NCBI RefSeq assembly: GCF_934230905.1
Contig: NZ_CAKQFJ010000007.1
Coordinates: 24,688 to 88,687 of the forward strand
Origin: an uncultured Veillonella sp.
GTDB taxonomy: Bacteria > Bacillota > Negativicutes > Veillonellales > Veillonellaceae
Reading direction: 5' to 3'
DNA length: 64,000 nucleotides
This document shows, one piece after another, positions 34,560 to 42,743 of the stretch. Position numbers and translations under genes: made by a program. Numbering within the stretch: the stretch's first letter is position 1; every line of letters starts with the position of its first letter. The notes beneath the pieces were generated by a model. That model saw only the letters and a program-made list of their open reading frames with translations, was not told where the DNA came from and did no database searches.

Positions 34560-36860
34560 ATGAGACATGTAAGTAAAGCAAAGCTATCGCTAGCTGTAGC
34601 GCTGACGATTGCTGGATCTGTAATGCCTAATATGATGGTAGATGCGGCGTATACCGCTCCGTATACTAATAATGCAGATATCGTAGCTAACAGTGATGAT
34701 ATGATACGTGTATTCCCAGAATACGATAAAAATATATCTTCTATAGTAGCGAATGGTGGTATGGTTATTATTGAAGATGGACGTTCTCATATTGGTTATG
34801 GTCATAGTGCATTTGCTACTAGTAAAAATGGTGGTACCATTACATTGAAAGAAGGTGTGTATTATTCTGGTAGCGTGAGTACACCTGTTGCTCTTGCTCA
34901 AGGCGGCGCAATTAATATAGGCGTTCAGGACCAAGATGGCCAGTTTACGGGTGATAAAATATTCGTTGAAGGCGATGTTATAGTTAAAAATGATCCAATT
35001 CATAGCTCAACCATTAATATCGGTATAGATGGTGAGGAATCCAATTGGTCTGGGCTAGCTTTCAATTTATCTGATGAAAATAGGCGAAATTTTAATAATA
35101 TCAATGTGTTCCTTGGTGAAAGAGGGGATTGGGAGCTTTTGTATCAAGGCGGCCTTAGTGGCACTAACCTTGATAGCAGTACGATGCCTAGCCGTGTACA
35201 TCGACTCGTTGGCTCTACGAATCGTAATTTCCAAAATATGGTAGAGCAAAATGAGCATAATAAACTCTATATTGATAAGCTCGAAGGCCATGTGAATTTT
35301 ATTTATGATCCTAATGAGGAATATGCAGATACCGAGGATCCAGAATATACACCGCCAACCACAACATATAATGGTTTAACGGCTGATTCCTTCTGGGGTG
35401 GTGATATTCATATCACAAGTGCAGCCCCTAATTCTGGCGCTCATCTATACACCAGCCGCAAAGGACTAGACTTGTCTACTGAGGATAATGTAAATAAGGT
35501 TTTAGATAACCTTGCACATAAGGTGTATTACCATAATTATGTGACTGGTGAAAGAAACCTTGAAGGCACAGTAGCTATTGCCTCTGAAGGTGCTGAGTCT
35601 GGACGTTTTAAGGTATTAACGTCTGGCTATGCTAAAGAAGGTGCTATTACATGGCAAGCCGATCAAAACGGACAAGGTAAATATGTATATGATAATACAA
35701 CAGTAACACCTACACCGCAACCGACGCCAACACCAACACCAGCGCCACAACCGGTACCAACGCCACAACCGACACCAACGCCACAACCGGCGCCAACACC
35801 AGCGCCACAACCGATACCAACGCCGGCTCCAACACCGGCACCAGCGCCAACACCGGCGCCACAACCGGCACCAGCGCCAACACCGGCACCACAACCGGCA
35901 CCAGCGCCTACTCCAACACCGCAACCTGCACCACAACCGGTGCCAACCCCAACACCTGCTCAAACAACGGCATATGATACTCCGCATATGCGTGGCGCTC
36001 GTTCTGCGATTATGAGTAATATCAACGGCTGGCGCACATTAACAAATATGTATCGCCCTCGTGCATTGCAACAAGGTGCAACAACAGGTATTTGGGCTCA
36101 TATCGGTGGCGGTCAATACAGCTATGATGCACAAGGTATTGATACCGACACAACCTATACACGCATTCAAGGTGGTTACGATGCTAAAACTAGCAGCGGC
36201 TGGACCGTAGGCGGTCAAGTGTCTTACCTTCGTGGTCACGATGATTATGTGTTCAATGGCTCTGGCAAAGAAAAGGCCTTAGCTGTTGGTGCATATGGTT
36301 TGAAAGACCTTGGCCGAGATCAATACATTCAACTTGAATCCCAAGTTGGTCGCGTAACGAATACTTTCACAGCTCGTAATGAAATTGGTGAAAGCCTATC
36401 TGGCGAAACGAAGGCTAATGCATACACTATCGGCGCTCGCTATGGTAAGACTGTGAGGTTACAAAATGGTGTATACATCGAACCTCAAGCACAATTGAGC
36501 TATACTCACTTTGGTGGAGATAGCTTTAATGCAGGCACTATGCATGTAGACCAAGCTGGCGTTAGCAGCACTGCTGGCGGTCTTGGCCTTGAAATTGGCA
36601 AGACCTTTGGCGCAGGCAGTATCTATACTCGTGTCGGCGTTAACCATGCCTTTTCTGGTTCGGTGAAAACTACATACACAAGTGGTTCCACTGTAAAATC
36701 CACAGAACAAGACCTTAAAGGCACATGGACTGATCTTGCATTCGGTGGCCGCTATGGCATCAATGTTAACAATAGCCTTTATGCTGATATTAGCACCGGA
36801 TTATCTGGTGACTATAAAGCAGGATGGTCTGTGAACGCTGGATTTACACATAAATTCTAA
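34560..36860 (+). CDS. Classical (type Va) autotransporter with proline-rich linker
   Basis: 766 aa from the ATG at 34560 (GAGAGTGAGAGGA upstream; the longer reading has no signal at its start). Signal peptide [24 protein letters not shown], then a passenger of about 350 residues that looks beta-rich ([24 protein letters not shown]). Residues about 384-470 are a P-T-P-A-Q repeat linker, and the C-terminal ~270 residues are an autotransporter barrel ([21 protein letters not shown]...; ends AGFTHKF with terminal Phe). The passenger is short, and no protease motif is seen. Probable adhesin or surface-displayed protein. Strong terminator after it. Confidence 0.92.
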   Translation: MRHVSKAKLSLAVALTIAGSVMPNMMVDAAYTAPYTNNADIVANSDDMIRVFPEYDKNISSIVANGGMVIIEDGRSHIGYGHSAFATSKNGGTITLKEGVYYSGSVSTPVALAQGGAINIGVQDQDGQFTGDKIFVEGDVIVKNDPIHSSTINIGIDGEESNWSGLAFNLSDENRRNFNNINVFLGERGDWELLYQGGLSGTNLDSSTMPSRVHRLVGSTNRNFQNMVEQNEHNKLYIDKLEGHVNFIYDPNEEYADTEDPEYTPPTTTYNGLTADSFWGGDIHITSAAPNSGAHLYTSRKGLDLSTEDNVNKVLDNLAHKVYYHNYVTGERNLEGTVAIASEGAESGRFKVLTSGYAKEGAITWQADQNGQGKYVYDNTTVTPTPQPTPTPTPAPQPVPTPQPTPTPQPAPTPAPQPIPTPAPTPAPAPTPAPQPAPAPTPAPQPAPAPTPTPQPAPQPVPTPTPAQTTAYDTPHMRGARSAIMSNINGWRTLTNMYRPRALQQGATTGIWAHIGGGQYSYDAQGIDTDTTYTRIQGGYDAKTSSGWTVGGQVSYLRGHDDYVFNGSGKEKALAVGAYGLKDLGRDQYIQLESQVGRVTNTFTARNEIGESLSGETKANAYTIGARYGKTVRLQNGVYIEPQAQLSYTHFGGDSFNAGTMHVDQAGVSSTAGGLGLEIGKTFGAGSIYTRVGVNHAFSGSVKTTYTSGSTVKSTEQDLKGTWTDLAFGGRYGINVNNSLYADISTGLSGDYKAGWSVNAGFTHKF
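35706..35965 (+). repeat. Proline-rich coding repeat in the autotransporter
   Basis: Near-tandem short units coding for P-[TAVI]-P-[TAQ] repeats (CCAACACCGGCGCCACAACC-type). Such tracts are prone to length change, which would vary the spacing of the passenger from the outer membrane. Confidence 0.8.
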
Positions 36861-36906
36861 GATATGTTTACCTAAAATAATCTGAGAATATAGTCGATAT
36901 ATAAAT

Positions 36907-36960
36907 AGCCCCAGAGTACTAACAGCTGTATATATTAGCTGTTAGTACTCTGGGGCTTTT
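36907..36960 (+). terminator. Terminator of the autotransporter
   Basis: A perfect 21-bp stem AGCCCCAGAGTACTAACAGCT pairs with its complement at 36937-36957 with a 9-base loop, followed by TTTT. Very stable. Confidence 0.92.
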
Positions 36961-36981
36961 ATAAATATGGTCTCTTTAGAA

Positions 36982-37056
36982 TTAGAACAGGCCTGTTCTA
37001 ATTTCTAGGAGAGGTGTTAAGAGGTCTCTCCAATACTACAGGCCTGTACTAATTTA
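36982..37056. repeat. Palindromic intergenic repeat, copy 3
   Basis: Perfect 20-bp palindrome TTAGAACAGGCCTGTTCTAA (36982-37001), TTTCTAGGAGAGGTGTTAAG, and a second dyad TACTACAGGCCTGTACTAA (37034-37052). Confidence 0.85.
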
Positions 37057-37089
37057 TGAAACATCATATATGTATTGAGTTCATTTGAA

Positions 37090-37118
37090 TTTGACGATAT
37101 ATATAATTATCTTTATAA
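37090..37118 (+). promoter_or_regulatory. Predicted plus-strand promoter facing the holin-like toxin gene
   Basis: TTGACG, 17-base spacer, TATAAT. It would start an RNA near 37125 that runs into the 3' end of the minus-strand toxin gene; no ORF of size follows it, so an antisense antitoxin RNA is the likely product. Confidence 0.6.
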
Positions 37119-37223
37119 TATAAGAAGATAGTCAGACGAGTAGTTCCGTCAGGCTCATCTCAAGAAGTATAAAAGTGATGAAATGGCCTTTCAGTTACCT
37201 AGCTATTTTAGGATAACGAAGGG

Positions 37224-37325
37224 CTATTTGTCTTTTCCAAGACAAATAAGAGCCACAAGTGCACCAAAGGCAATAACAACAGTCATCACCTCTAGAATTA
37301 TCATGATTAACTCATAATCACTCAT
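37224..37325 (-). CDS. Holin-like toxin peptide (33 aa), candidate type I toxin
   Basis: 33 residues: MSDYELIMIILEVMTVVIAF then a continued hydrophobic run and CLGKDK. The MSxYE start, single membrane helix and basic tail fit the putative holin-like toxin family of Firmicutes. The minus-strand ATG (37323-37325) has GGAGGG 10-15 bases upstream, and a near-consensus promoter lies at 37385-37413. A plus-strand promoter at 37090 points at it from the other side. AT-rich neighbourhood with a partial second copy at 34301. Toxicity is inferred from the family. Confidence 0.75.
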   Translation of the reverse strand: MSDYELIMIILEVMTVVIAFGALVALICLGKDK

Positions 37326-37384
37326 AGAGCACCCCTCCCTCCATTAACGAAGAGAGGCCCAACCTCGCCGACTATCTTAGGTCA

Positions 37385-37413
37385 ATTATAATGCGAACAT
37401 ATGAGTTAAGCAA
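37385..37413 (-). promoter_or_regulatory. Predicted promoter of the holin-like toxin mRNA
   Basis: On the minus strand: TTGCTT (37413-37408), 17-base spacer, TATAAT (37390-37385). Transcript starts near 37377 with GATAGTCGGCGAG; the opposing RNA starts with the very similar GATAGTCAGACGAG. Confidence 0.65.
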
Positions 37414-37455
37414 TAAGTATCTATAAATACAGATATATGAATTAAAGGAAAATAT

Positions 37456-37475
37456 GGATTTTAAATTAGAACACG
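37456..37475. repeat. Palindromic intergenic repeat, copy 4 (degenerate)
   Basis: TTAGAACACGCCTGTAGTAA: left half as in copies 1-3, right half as in the second dyad, so a single hybrid dyad. Preceded by GGATTTTAAA as in copies 1 and 2. Confidence 0.6.
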
Positions 37476-37701
37476 CCTGTAGTAATTCCCAATAGGCATA
37501 TCTCAGGAACGCAATCTCAGAAAATGTGGTATAATAAGTTGTTAAATCGTATACAATCATTTTATACTTACATAATCTACCTACCATTAGTATGTATTAA
37601 TGTATATATATAGGTACTATTTATATAATACGTATTAAGGTGCGACTCATATAGTACATATAGTATTAGTGTTAGGTAGTATTTCATATTGAGGAGGCCT
37701 C

Positions 37702-38370
37702 ATGTTTCAACGTATATGTGCAGTGGCTATGTTTGTAGCAGCGCTGTTTATATCTGTTATACCCAATGCCGATGCTCGGCAAGATATTTATGCTTTCACC
37801 TATAATGGTAATAACTGGTATGTGGACCGTGATTCTGTTGATCGCAGTAAACCGGATGGGTTATTGCATTTTACGGTGTATACTATGATTGGTTTGCGCT
37901 ATGATGTGGCCAGTGGTAGTGAATATTATAATGCCGATGTATATTATTATGATCAAAAATTATCTACCGAAGGTGGTCAATTATTGTATCGAAATCCAGG
38001 TATCTTGGCAGCGACTCGTGTGGCACGTCAACAACCAGATGCACCTAAAAAAGCGCCAAAACCAGTGGTGGCACAACAAACGACAGCACCATCTGTAGCG
38101 GCTCAAACAGCTATGCAAGCTGTTACACCTCAAACGGCACCTCAACCTATCATCGCTAAGGCTTTGTCGACACCAGTTCAAACACCGATACCTGCTAATG
38201 GTCCTGTAAGAGTTAACACACAAGTACCAATTGTATTACCGACAGGTCCAGTGAAAAAGGTAGCGGCTAAAACAGTGATGACACTTCATAAAACGCCGCA
38301 ACAAACAACTAATGAATCTGATGAAAATGAGACAAATGGTACGCATTATGTTAGTTGGACAAATAAATAA
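37702..38370 (+). CDS. Exported protein of unknown function with Ala/Pro/Gln-rich C-terminus
   Basis: 222 aa. Cleavable signal (MFQRICAVAMFVAALFISVIPNADA). Residues about 27-105 form a compact domain (RQDIYAFTYNGNNWYVDRDSVDRSK...FTVYTMIGLRYD...YNADVYYYDQKLS) recalling surface-exposed beta proteins of Negativicutes; the rest is low-complexity A/P/Q/T. Not recognised. ATG follows GAGGAGG. Monocistronic with a terminator after it; likely periplasmic or surface-associated. Confidence 0.75.
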   Translation: MFQRICAVAMFVAALFISVIPNADARQDIYAFTYNGNNWYVDRDSVDRSKPDGLLHFTVYTMIGLRYDVASGSEYYNADVYYYDQKLSTEGGQLLYRNPGILAATRVARQQPDAPKKAPKPVVAQQTTAPSVAAQTAMQAVTPQTAPQPIIAKALSTPVQTPIPANGPVRVNTQVPIVLPTGPVKKVAAKTVMTLHKTPQQTTNESDENETNGTHYVSWTNK

Positions 38371-38437
38371 TGTAAACGCATAATACAAAGAGCCTGTAAC
38401 GTTTCCTAACTCGTAGCTCTTACTCTATGTGATTTTT

Positions 38438-38510
38438 GAACACTGCTATCTAGATATATGTATGCTGAAATTATATTAGCTATATATGTTTAGATGGCAG
38501 TGTTTTATTT
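38438..38510 (+). terminator. Terminator of the exported Ala/Pro-rich protein gene
   Basis: AACACTGCTATCTAGATATATG pairs (with a few mismatches and a T-G pair) with TATATATGTTTAGATGGCAGTGTT, followed by TTATTTTAT. The rest of the 315-bp spacer up to the GH3 gene shows no other clear element. Confidence 0.65.
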
Positions 38511-38685
38511 TATCGTCATTAGTACATCACTAGTTTGATGAGACATTGATGAGGCATTAATGAAACAAATGGTATATAATACAAGTATATAAGTGGTAAC
38601 CATAGACGTATGACTGGGACGGCATAGGTCTAAATGTATTGATGTATTAATTGATGTATAGTTGAGTTATAGAAGGTAGAGAGAA

Positions 38686-39831
38686 ATGAAACAGTTTGTA
38701 AAAAGGCTGTTGTACGGAGTATTAATCGTATCTACGGTATGCACTCTTTCTGGATGCAATCGGGAGGAAACCTCTACAACGGTACATGCTGATCGTGGTC
38801 CTGTAGGGTATAAGGCGATTGCGGCTATGAATGCGTCGGCTGCAGAAAAGGCTGAACAAAGTGTGCGTACTATGTCACGAGAGGATAAGATAGGTCAATT
38901 ATTGTTTGTTGGTCTTCAAGGCACTACATTGGAGGAGCCTCAAAAGGATATCATGCGTAAATATCGGGTAGGCGGTATTTTGCTTGATAATGATAATATG
39001 GTATCTAAGGAGCAAGTACGGACTTTCACACAAGGTATACGCGACAATGCGAATGTTTCGAGTTTGATGCCTCCGTTTATCGCTATGAATCGGGAACGTA
39101 TGCAGTATCGACCTAGCTTAATGCTGCCTTGGATACAGCCTAAGATACTATCTAAGCAAGGCCTTGATGCGGTATCTAGTTTGGCGACGCGTACGGCCAT
39201 TGAGATGCGTGACTTAGGGTTCAATCTTAATTTGGGTGTGATGGTAAATACCCATTCGTTCTATTCGTATACGGATGATGTTGATCGAGCGGCACGGATT
39301 GGTGAAATCATTACCAAACGATATGCTACAAACCATGTGTTTACGGGATATCAATTCTTTCCGGGTGGTGCAGATTATACTGTGCCAGGGCTGACTGTGG
39401 ATACATCAAAAGCAAGTCTTATGGATGATGATGGGCGCGTGTTTGCTCGCCTTATCGATGCGACCAAAGAGGAACATCCTATGATTATGGTGAATGCTGT
39501 GAAAGTCACCTCTGTTGATGCTACTCATCCTGTTAGTGTATCTAAGCCGATACTTACGGATTGGTTGCGGAATGAACTTGGCTTTACTGGTGTAGTTGTT
39601 ACCGATGATATTGAGGTCGGTGCTACCGTTTCTGGTATGTCTATGGCAGAGTATGCCGTACGCACCATCAATGCAGGTAGTGACATGGTTATCATACGCA
39701 ATGATGCCAAGCATATTAAAGAGGTTCGTGATGCGTTGCTACAAGCTGTAGCCGATGGAACTATTTCCGAAGATCGCCTTGATGCATCGGTGCGTCGTAT
39801 TATGCTTATGAAATTCAGCAATGATCAGTAG
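38686..39831 (+). CDS. GH3-fold (NagZ-like) lipoprotein, catalytic motif partly lost
   Basis: 381 aa. Lipoprotein signal ending LSGC (Cys24). GH3 barrel with EDKIGQLLFVGLQG at the start, VGGILLDNDN, and the nucleophile region GFTGVVVTDDIEVGATV (Asp307). NagZ-type beta-N-acetylhexosaminidases carry KHFPGHGDT...DSH for acid-base catalysis. Here it reads YQFFPGGADYTVPGLTVDT (about residues 222-238), without the usual His residues. So it may be a binding protein, or an enzyme using another acid. Anchored to a membrane facing the peptidoglycan. Terminator after it. Confidence 0.8.
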   Translation: MKQFVKRLLYGVLIVSTVCTLSGCNREETSTTVHADRGPVGYKAIAAMNASAAEKAEQSVRTMSREDKIGQLLFVGLQGTTLEEPQKDIMRKYRVGGILLDNDNMVSKEQVRTFTQGIRDNANVSSLMPPFIAMNRERMQYRPSLMLPWIQPKILSKQGLDAVSSLATRTAIEMRDLGFNLNLGVMVNTHSFYSYTDDVDRAARIGEIITKRYATNHVFTGYQFFPGGADYTVPGLTVDTSKASLMDDDGRVFARLIDATKEEHPMIMVNAVKVTSVDATHPVSVSKPILTDWLRNELGFTGVVVTDDIEVGATVSGMSMAEYAVRTINAGSDMVIIRNDAKHIKEVRDALLQAVADGTISEDRLDASVRRIMLMKFSNDQ

Positions 39832-39854
39832 TATAGGTCTATCAAATACAAGAT

Positions 39855-39893
39855 AAAAACTCTTTTCTTCTTATGAGAAAAGAGTTTTTTTTA
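39855..39893 (+). terminator. Terminator of the GH3-like gene
   Basis: AAAAACTCTTTTCT pairs with AGAAAAGAGTTTTT, followed by TTT; symmetric enough to act on both strands. Confidence 0.85.
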
Positions 39894-40012
39894 TGTGTAA
39901 AAGATGAAATTATTATAAGTTTATTAAAAACTATGGAATATATTTTATAGTTTATTTAAATTATGATATAATAAACTCCTGAGAATTAGTTTTAAGGGAG
40001 GTGAGATCCTAT

Positions 40013-41038
40013 ATGAAATGTAGTAACCATGAGGCCGTCATTGACGCCATAATGGAACAGTACAATAAGGACTATATGGAGATGAGTGTTGTCTATGGTC
40101 CTTATAGCGTAGGTAAGACACATATTGCTAGAGAGTTACAGTCTCGATTAGAACCGGGGCATACGGTCTATCTACTTGGACGATTAGCAAATGAGTCTAT
40201 TCATATTCGATCCATTGAGAGAGAATTAAAAAAGCCATCTGGGACATATCAGACCTTGGAAGAGGCTTTGCGCGGTGTTTTTCAAGCGAGTCTTGACAAA
40301 CGAGTTATGTGTATCATAGATGATTATCCTTCGTTTGTAGACACAGTGCCACAGGCACCTATCATATTACGCGATTTGATGGAAACCTATCTTAACCATG
40401 GTAACGTATTTATACTTCTCATGGGAACTCATGTGGATCAATTAAAAGGTCGCATCATTGGAGAGTCGAGTTTGATTGCTGCCTACATCCATAGCTATTT
40501 TAAGGTACATCCATTTACACTTGATGATGTGAGAGCATTAGGTTGGGATTATACGGATGAATATCTTGCTAAGCTATACCATGTAACAGGTGGGATGCCT
40601 GGTAATCTTGTACAGATAGATCCATCTGCATCGGTAGATGATAATATTGTGCGTTTATTCTTTAAACCACAAGGATTCTTGTGTGTGGAACCGCAACGGT
40701 TACTGATGCGTTACATTCGGAATACAGGAGCCGCTAATGCCATTTTATATGCATTGGCACAACTAGATAAGCCGTTTTATACAGAATTATGTCATGCTAG
40801 TGAATTGAAAAGCGGCACCTTTGCAACTCGTATGGCCGACCTACTTGATATGGAAATTATTGGACGTATACAAGGGGGAAGTCGTGGACCATTGCGTTAC
40901 GCAGACTACCATTTTGTTAATACGATGTTCCAATTTTGGTATCAATTTGTATTCCCATATCTTGAGGAAATCAATGCTGGACAGGGTCCATATATTTACG
41001 ATACAGTTGTAAAACCCCAATTAGCTAACATTGTATAA
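40013..41038 (+). CDS. AAA-family ATPase (archaeal-ATPase/DUF234 type)
   Basis: 341 aa from the ATG at 40013, which has GGGAGGTGAG upstream. Walker A GPYSVGKTH (about residues 29-37), Walker B MCIIDDYP, sensor region LLMGTHVDQL; the C-terminal part (KSGTFATRMADLLDMEIIGRIQ...YRFADYHF-like YADYHFVNTMFQFWYQFVFPY) matches the DUF234/PD-(D/E)xK-type tail of archaeal-style STAND ATPases. Function unknown; such proteins occur in mobile or defence contexts. Followed by a terminator, so it is monocistronic. Confidence 0.85.
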   Translation: MKCSNHEAVIDAIMEQYNKDYMEMSVVYGPYSVGKTHIARELQSRLEPGHTVYLLGRLANESIHIRSIERELKKPSGTYQTLEEALRGVFQASLDKRVMCIIDDYPSFVDTVPQAPIILRDLMETYLNHGNVFILLMGTHVDQLKGRIIGESSLIAAYIHSYFKVHPFTLDDVRALGWDYTDEYLAKLYHVTGGMPGNLVQIDPSASVDDNIVRLFFKPQGFLCVEPQRLLMRYIRNTGAANAILYALAQLDKPFYTELCHASELKSGTFATRMADLLDMEIIGRIQGGSRGPLRYADYHFVNTMFQFWYQFVFPYLEEINAGQGPYIYDTVVKPQLANIV

Positions 41039-41096
41039 TTCACGTACTTTTCTGTAATAGTATTGTAATACTATACAATTACATAGGAAACAACAA

Positions 41097-41136
41097 AAAT
41101 TCCGCTGTAAATCTATGCATTTACGGCGGAATTTCT
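41097..41136 (+). terminator. Terminator of the AAA ATPase gene
   Basis: AAATTCCGCTGTAAAT pairs with ATTTACGGCGGAATTT (one T-G pair), followed by CTTGTTTGT. Inverted-repeat arms also allow action on the other strand. Confidence 0.8.
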
Positions 41137-41198
41137 TGTTTGTCTAAATATTTATTTAGGTGTATATTGCAGGTGAGCCTAGGCAGAAAGGATTGAAT

Positions 41199-41909
41199 AT
41201 GAATGTAAAACATGTGGTATGTCCCTCAAAGGTTTTGCAATCGGTGACAGACCTAAGTTTAGTACGCGTTTGTCAGGAGCGTCGTGTATCGGTTCTCAGT
41301 ACAGATCGAGGCATATGGCCTATTGAAGAATTGACAATTGATGCGGCACAAGTTGAATTGTGTCGGCGCTATCGGCCACTCATCGCTAGCTATGCGAGGC
41401 GATTGAGTACCGCAACATTGACAGATGATGTAGAATCATTTCTGTGGATTATCTTTATTGAATCGATTTATAGCTTTCACACGTCAGGGAAAGTACCATT
41501 TTCAGGATATGTAAAAGCGAACATCCGTTATGGATATCTCAATTTTTACAAACAATCAGTACAACAATGGCGCTACGAATTGACCTTACCTATGTGTACA
41601 GGGGATGATGTAGCGGAGCCAGCGATGGACCAATTTCCTGATGATGTAGATATTGAACAAGACCTCATTAGTTCCTCGATAGAAGACGAATTGCGCAATC
41701 GTCTATGGTCTGCATTTAAGCAGCTGCCTCGAGAACAACAACAGTTATTGTATGCTTTATATCGGGATGGTAAAAGCTGTGCTGCTATAGGATGTGAGTC
41801 ACATCAATCGAGACAAGCAGTACAACAACGCCATCAAAAGGCGATTGATCAACTACGGTACTACATGATGGTAGCTGATAACAAACAATTCCATTGGCAA
41901 GATATGTAA
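41199..41909 (+). CDS. Sigma-70-like (sigma-H/ECF-type) transcription factor
   Basis: 236 aa from the ATG at 41199 (AGAAAGGA upstream). Region 2-like: ELCRRYRPLIASYARRLSTATLTDDVESFLWIIFIESIYSF...FSGYVKANIRYGYLNFYKQ. Region 4-like at the C-terminus: LWSAFKQLPREQQQLLYALYRDGKSCAAIGCESHQSRQAVQQRHQKAIDQLR, a helix-turn-helix. The first ~55 residues are an unknown extension. Resembles small alternative sigma factors such as those of competence control, and a possible ComK-like gene follows 190 bases downstream. The regulon cannot be told. Confidence 0.75.
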   Translation: MNVKHVVCPSKVLQSVTDLSLVRVCQERRVSVLSTDRGIWPIEELTIDAAQVELCRRYRPLIASYARRLSTATLTDDVESFLWIIFIESIYSFHTSGKVPFSGYVKANIRYGYLNFYKQSVQQWRYELTLPMCTGDDVAEPAMDQFPDDVDIEQDLISSSIEDELRNRLWSAFKQLPREQQQLLYALYRDGKSCAAIGCESHQSRQAVQQRHQKAIDQLRYYMMVADNKQFHWQDM

Positions 41910-41965
41910 AATATAAATAGTAATAATCAAAGTTAAAAAAAATAAAATATTTTTTAATTTATATA

Positions 41966-41994
41966 TTTACAGTTTCTAATTATAGGTATACAAT
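41966..41994 (+). promoter_or_regulatory. Predicted promoter upstream of the ComK-like/adhesin operon
   Basis: TTTACA, 17-base spacer, TACAAT. The leader of about 100 nt contains the hairpin GTGCT-GCTAA-AGCAC (42005-42019) and the 14-bp palindrome ATAACACGTGTTAT (42026-42039), a possible operator. Confidence 0.5.
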
Positions 41995-42102
41995 TAACTC
42001 ATAAGTGCTGCTAAAGCACATTTATATAACACGTGTTATTTATACAATTTTACAAGAGGAATTCCTTAGTTTTATTACTCATTAATCTTAAGAAAGGTTA
42101 TA

Positions 42103-42708
42103 ATGATGCAAAATACAGCGTATCACAAGGTAAGTAATAAAGAATCAATTTCTTGTAATCCAAATGCAATATATGGCGATGTAGATCACCATATATGTTG
42201 CTTAATCCCTGTTTACATAGATGGTGGTGATTGCACAGCCTGTTACTATGTAGATGGTCGGCGTGATATCATTCACAAATCCATTAAAACGGTATTGCGA
42301 GAGGTAGCACGTCACGAGGGTGTTTTAGCAAACGGCATTCAATCAACGAGACGGTCAAAGCCTATGTATACGGATCCACGAACATTAGGTCCTAACATGA
42401 CATTTGCTTGTCTTAAAGCACGAAAACCAATTGCGCGCGATGTGGTATATGGTTTATTTAACGTTATTATCCCATTTCAATACCATATTGAGCCAGGGCC
42501 AGAACCACATACAACGTATATCATCATAGGAGACTTTGATCCTATACTTGTATTTCATTCCCCTGACCACGTGCAACGCAAACTACGTGATGCTTTGTTA
42601 GAGCATTTAGATTATACGAAACGGATGCTTGCTAAATTGAGTACCTGCGGTAACCCTTATGTGGTGGCTGAAATCTATGGCGCATCGAGAACACTAGCGG
42701 GAGTATAG
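42103..42708 (+). CDS. Possible ComK-like regulator
   Basis: 201 aa. No match I can name with certainty, but the layout resembles Bacillus ComK: an early I-D-G strand region with paired Cys (CCLIPVYIDGGDCTACYYVDG), a central basic HEGVLANGIQSTRRSKPMYTDPRTLGPNMTFACLKAR corresponding to ComK's KPPIMVDPSNQIFLFPT segment, and a C-terminal helix FHSPDHVQRKLRDALLEHLDYTK like ComK's NQVYRTAWLRTKF. Soluble. It starts after AAGAAAGG. Its neighbours, a sigma-like factor upstream and an adhesin gene 35 bases downstream, suggest a regulator cotranscribed with its target. Confidence 0.45.
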   Translation: MMQNTAYHKVSNKESISCNPNAIYGDVDHHICCLIPVYIDGGDCTACYYVDGRRDIIHKSIKTVLREVARHEGVLANGIQSTRRSKPMYTDPRTLGPNMTFACLKARKPIARDVVYGLFNVIIPFQYHIEPGPEPHTTYIIIGDFDPILVFHSPDHVQRKLRDALLEHLDYTKRMLAKLSTCGNPYVVAEIYGASRTLAGV

Positions 42709-42743
42709 CAACACATATTTAGAGAGTCTGGGAGGGACGTAAT

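Noticed and set aside
35706..35965. CRISPR array suggested by short regularly repeated sequence
   Set aside because: The units are too short and in frame, coding for Pro-rich linker; no spacer-repeat structure or cas genes.
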